Assembly (NCBI RefSeq): GCF_003013715.1
Contig: NC_072814.1
Span: 434,001-498,000, forward strand
Length of the DNA: 64,000 nucleotides
Direction: 5' to 3'
From: Candidozyma auris
Lineage: Eukaryota; Ascomycota; Pichiomycetes; Serinales; Metschnikowiaceae
Shown: positions 62,501 to 64,000 of the stretch, piece after piece
Position numbering within the stretch: the first letter of the stretch is position 1
How the letters are laid out: every line of letters starts with the position of its first letter
Program-made: the position numbers and the translations under genes
Notes under the pieces: model-generated
Database searches by the model: none
What the model saw: the letters and a program-made list of their open reading frames with translations, nothing else
Told to the model about the DNA's origin: nothing

Positions 62501-64000
62501 TTGAATTTGATGCTGTTTGACCAACCTCTTAATCGGCTATTAAATCCGTCCAAAAGACTCAACATGCGACTATTACACACGTAGCGAAGCATGGCAATTA
62601 TATCCTCAAAACCATTGAATCGATCAGGATCAACATCGATTTTTGCTTTAGTAAGCCACTCCACATCAAATTCATCGGGGTTTGTCACTCGTTGAATTTT
62701 TTGATAAAAAGATGCAAAGTCGATTAATGATACGAAGGCATTTACCACGTTTAATAGCACACCTGGTAAGCGAAAGTTCACCGACGGTGAGACACTCAAA
62801 TAGCGCTCGGTAAAAAGTCTGATATAGTTTACTATGCCATAATGTTCGATGGATTGAAGACAGGCGACAATAGCTGAATCGTCGATGTTCTGTGCATCTT
62901 CAATTGATCTTTCCAAGAGTTTCAATGTGTCCAAGCCTGGGCGTGGGTCCAGTTCTCGAAAAGTCAAAGAGAGGGTGTTGAAGAAGCTTTTTTCAAATTT
63001 TGCGTTCCAAAGAGCTGGCGTGAGCGTTTCAGTAGTATATTTTGCGCCACTCAAGGCTTCACTGTCTTCACCTCTCAAACAAATCGTAAATCCATATTGT
63101 GTATCACATCCCGTGAAAAAGGCGTATGTCTTGACAACGTCGGTGTGTACAAACTTTCGAATCTCGAATAACCCACAGGATCCTAAACTACCTTTCTTAA
63201 AAAAAAGATCGTTCACCGTCGAGAATATGTCGCCCCTTGTATACCTTGAAATTCGCTCAATTACTTGAGGTTTGACATTTGAAAGAACCGTCACATTAGC
63301 TTCTTCGAGCAATTTCAAGGCAAGCCCGCAAACCGTATCACCGACAACAATAACATCCGGCTCAAGCGACACTAACCGTGAAACAAGATTGCCAATGTAA
63401 ACAGATTGTTGAGAGTTGACGATTCTCAAGCTGATGAACTGTTCCTTGTGCTTCAAGTATTCAAGTGGAAACATCAACAAGGCGATTTTGGGGTTTTCAA
63501 TTCGCAGTTGCATTCGCTTAGAATCAATATTTTTAGTAATGAAAAGACCGTCCACAACGTGGGTATCTTCAATTTTACCGCCCGAAAGCTTCTTGAACTT
63601 CACATACTGCTTTATATCTAGAGTATCAGAAAGCCGAAGCTGGTAAACTTTTTTGAGAGCAGCAAACAACACATTTCCCCATCGCTTTTGATCACTGGGG
63701 TCAGATATGTCACAGTCTGCAAGTGATTGTAGTAGTAGCTTGTGCATAAAGTCATCGTAGACTTTGTCAATGGTTGGTAGGAGGCCATTAAAGTAGCCTG
63801 TCAAGTCACTGTCATGAACTTCACCGTCAAAGTTGAAAGGCTCGACAGAATGATGTGGCTCACTTGCAGAAGTCCTCTCGTCCCACGTCTTATGAGCCAA
63901 CGGAGAAGCGCTAGACAAGCCGAAAGATGTTTGAGCTTTCGTTATGCTGCTGCTCTTATCGGAATCTCTGGTATTGGGCAAGGCAACTGCGCCAAACGGA
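59575..64000 (-). CDS. FAB1: phosphatidylinositol 3-phosphate 5-kinase Fab1 (5' end outside window)
   Basis: Fab1 makes PI(3,5)P2 on the vacuole membrane, controlling vacuole size and acidity. The open frame runs to the right edge without a start (what looks like its first codon, at 63979-63981, is TTG), so roughly 1475 C-terminal residues are visible of a protein usually over 2000. The N-terminal FYVE domain lies beyond the window. Seen in order: a TCP-1/chaperonin-like domain (PDVIVVGDTVCGLALKLLEE), the Cys-rich CCR region (CTTACEECQ, CPECNHSTPI), a long disordered linker, and the C-terminal PIP kinase domain. This last has the ATP-binding Lys (RYIIKEL), FDLKGSMRNRHV, AMDVMDYSLVIGID, IIDWLRTFTWDKKVE and a final substrate-loop region KKGKDPTIVTPKQYRIRF. 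Confidence 0.95.
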   Translation of the reverse strand, partial: PFGAVALPNTRDSDKSSSITKAQTSFGLSSASPLAHKTWDERTSASEPHHSVEPFNFDGEVHDSDLTGYFNGLLPTIDKVYDDFMHKLLLQSLADCDISDPSDQKRWGNVLFAALKKVYQLRLSDTLDIKQYVKFKKLSGGKIEDTHVVDGLFITKNIDSKRMQLRIENPKIALLMFPLEYLKHKEQFISLRIVNSQQSVYIGNLVSRLVSLEPDVIVVGDTVCGLALKLLEEANVTVLSNVKPQVIERISRYTRGDIFSTVNDLFFKKGSLGSCGLFEIRKFVHTDVVKTYAFFTGCDTQYGFTICLRGEDSEALSGAKYTTETLTPALWNAKFEKSFFNTLSLTFRELDPRPGLDTLKLLERSIEDAQNIDDSAIVACLQSIEHYGIVNYIRLFTERYLSVSPSVNFRLPGVLLNVVNAFVSLIDFASFYQKIQRVTNPDEFDVEWLTKAKIDVDPDRFNGFEDIIAMLRYVCNSRMLSLLDGFNSRLRGWSNSIKFNCYQLYPIFHRSIHVLYSTVSIKHATPCAGPVIVVIDFHTDNDKCLGVFLDQILQECTTACEECQELLLDHYRTYVHDNAKVDFIIERVDTTSHDFKGRDERLMWSHCPECNHSTPITVMTDEIYYLSLGKFFELSFWSDGVRHEGECSHDYFKKQIKYFGYNDIVIRMEYSKIANYEVIVPKKKLESTMETDIRLKIESFERISRKMDAFFKSISDRLNRVKLDTVDKAEAGYERVEQLKERVSTQHRTLAAKLLDFYKQTEPTNYVLLNAIQRELQDVVVAWDTEFNEFEADFLPTENEINKITQSHLRNYLIDKLDHDNTLKNRSTENLRKDDAAKAKNNTESPENILRTSPNSLKEHGEKAPKRPVPQISRFRVPSAVIEDKISQIQQSFENDNKSSIKSPDKSCANSISGDSSDNFSQNPKKVQDLTNYFNQMTLEFQRQREEALEKKSYKYKTLPIGNSLPIVEIYGNIEDVVDVNHENKRNKLLHTDSASTVPRVSEESTRYPPQEHLTSQVPSDFLTLDRKTLDRKEEQKLLGEQTKKILEEINKANKEGTMKQRIEIPQPERNSLLKSLMNYWADRSATLWDPLEYPFDVTEHTFADSDVIVREDEPSSLVAFCLSSPVYQQKIQDMATTPNDEDETVHNDAYQKKAEQFTKIEKKFKKSMASSNRLMSELENIMVKTKSNHLKYQFADGNTLISCKIFYSEQFEAFRKACGLDKSYIQSLSRCIKWNSKGGKSGSNFLKTLDNRYIIKELLKSELESFVSIAPFYFKYISQSTFYTLSTAIAKIFGFYQIEIKNSVSGKTFKMDFLIMENLLYDCKCSRIFDLKGSMRNRHVQQTGKENEVLLDENMIEYIYESPVFVKEQLKKLLRGSLFNDTSFLSAMDVMDYSLVIGIDDNTQKLYVGIIDWLRTFTWDKKVENWVKGSTLVGKKGKDPTIVTPKQYRIRFREAMDRYILEVPDIWYEGRSN

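Overview
The window is a stretch of yeast nuclear chromosome. Thirty complete protein-coding genes and two that run off the ends (SLN1 on the left, FAB1 on the right) lie on both strands. All can be read as single exons, most have recognisable budding-yeast orthologues, and there are no bacterial-type operons or ribosome binding sites. I saw no tRNA, rRNA, transposon or CRISPR. Gene content (a probable complex I-type subunit, a SUC1-like sugar regulator, an ENA sodium pump) and several CTG codons at positions where Ser fits better than Leu point to the CUG-Ser clade. A Clavispora/Candida auris-like (Metschnikowiaceae) yeast is my best guess, but it is an inference. Protein residues quoted here use the standard code, so every Leu from CTG may really be Ser. 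| Layout. 1-12.9 kb: SLN1 C-terminus (osmosensor), DAP2 (vacuolar dipeptidyl aminopeptidase), TMA19/TCTP, TRM13, BUD22, GTB1, an unrecognised helical protein, OAR1 (mitochondrial fatty acid synthesis), a YCII-domain protein and a small CCW12-like cell-wall protein. 13.5-25.3 kb: UBP3, a Shu2/Sws1-like SWIM protein, RTT106, a small membrane protein, a YER152C-type aminotransferase, VAM7 and a membrane-anchored alpha/beta-hydrolase-like protein. 26-39 kb: DMA1, a maltose-type permease beside a SUC1/MAL-activator-type zinc cluster factor, a second zinc cluster factor, an HPA3-like acetyltransferase and a YOR283W-like phosphatase. 39-64 kb: ENA1 sodium ATPase, MDM20, a LYRM2-like protein, an unrecognised zinc-binding protein, AMN1, a ROD1-like arrestin, TLG2, RIM9 and FAB1. 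| Working relations. Neighbours are mostly functionally unrelated, as is normal in yeast. Some themes recur: endolysosomal traffic (VAM7, TLG2, FAB1, DAP2, ROD1), salt/pH response (SLN1, ENA1, RIM9, with tandem Rim101-like sites before ENA1), and a candidate alpha-glucoside module (permease plus activator, without a maltase in view). | The most striking unexplained signal is a short motif, TGGYTGCRAAA(A), found at 14 places in the intergenic DNA on either strand. It clusters in the long spacers before ROD1 and MDM20 and looks like the site of an abundant DNA-binding factor I cannot name. Other items to check: an OAR1 targeting region with no in-frame ATG, a Shu2-like SWIM domain with two zinc ligands replaced, a hydrolase-like protein with Asp at the nucleophile elbow, and a quartet of Gcn4/AP-1-like sites before the acetyltransferase gene.
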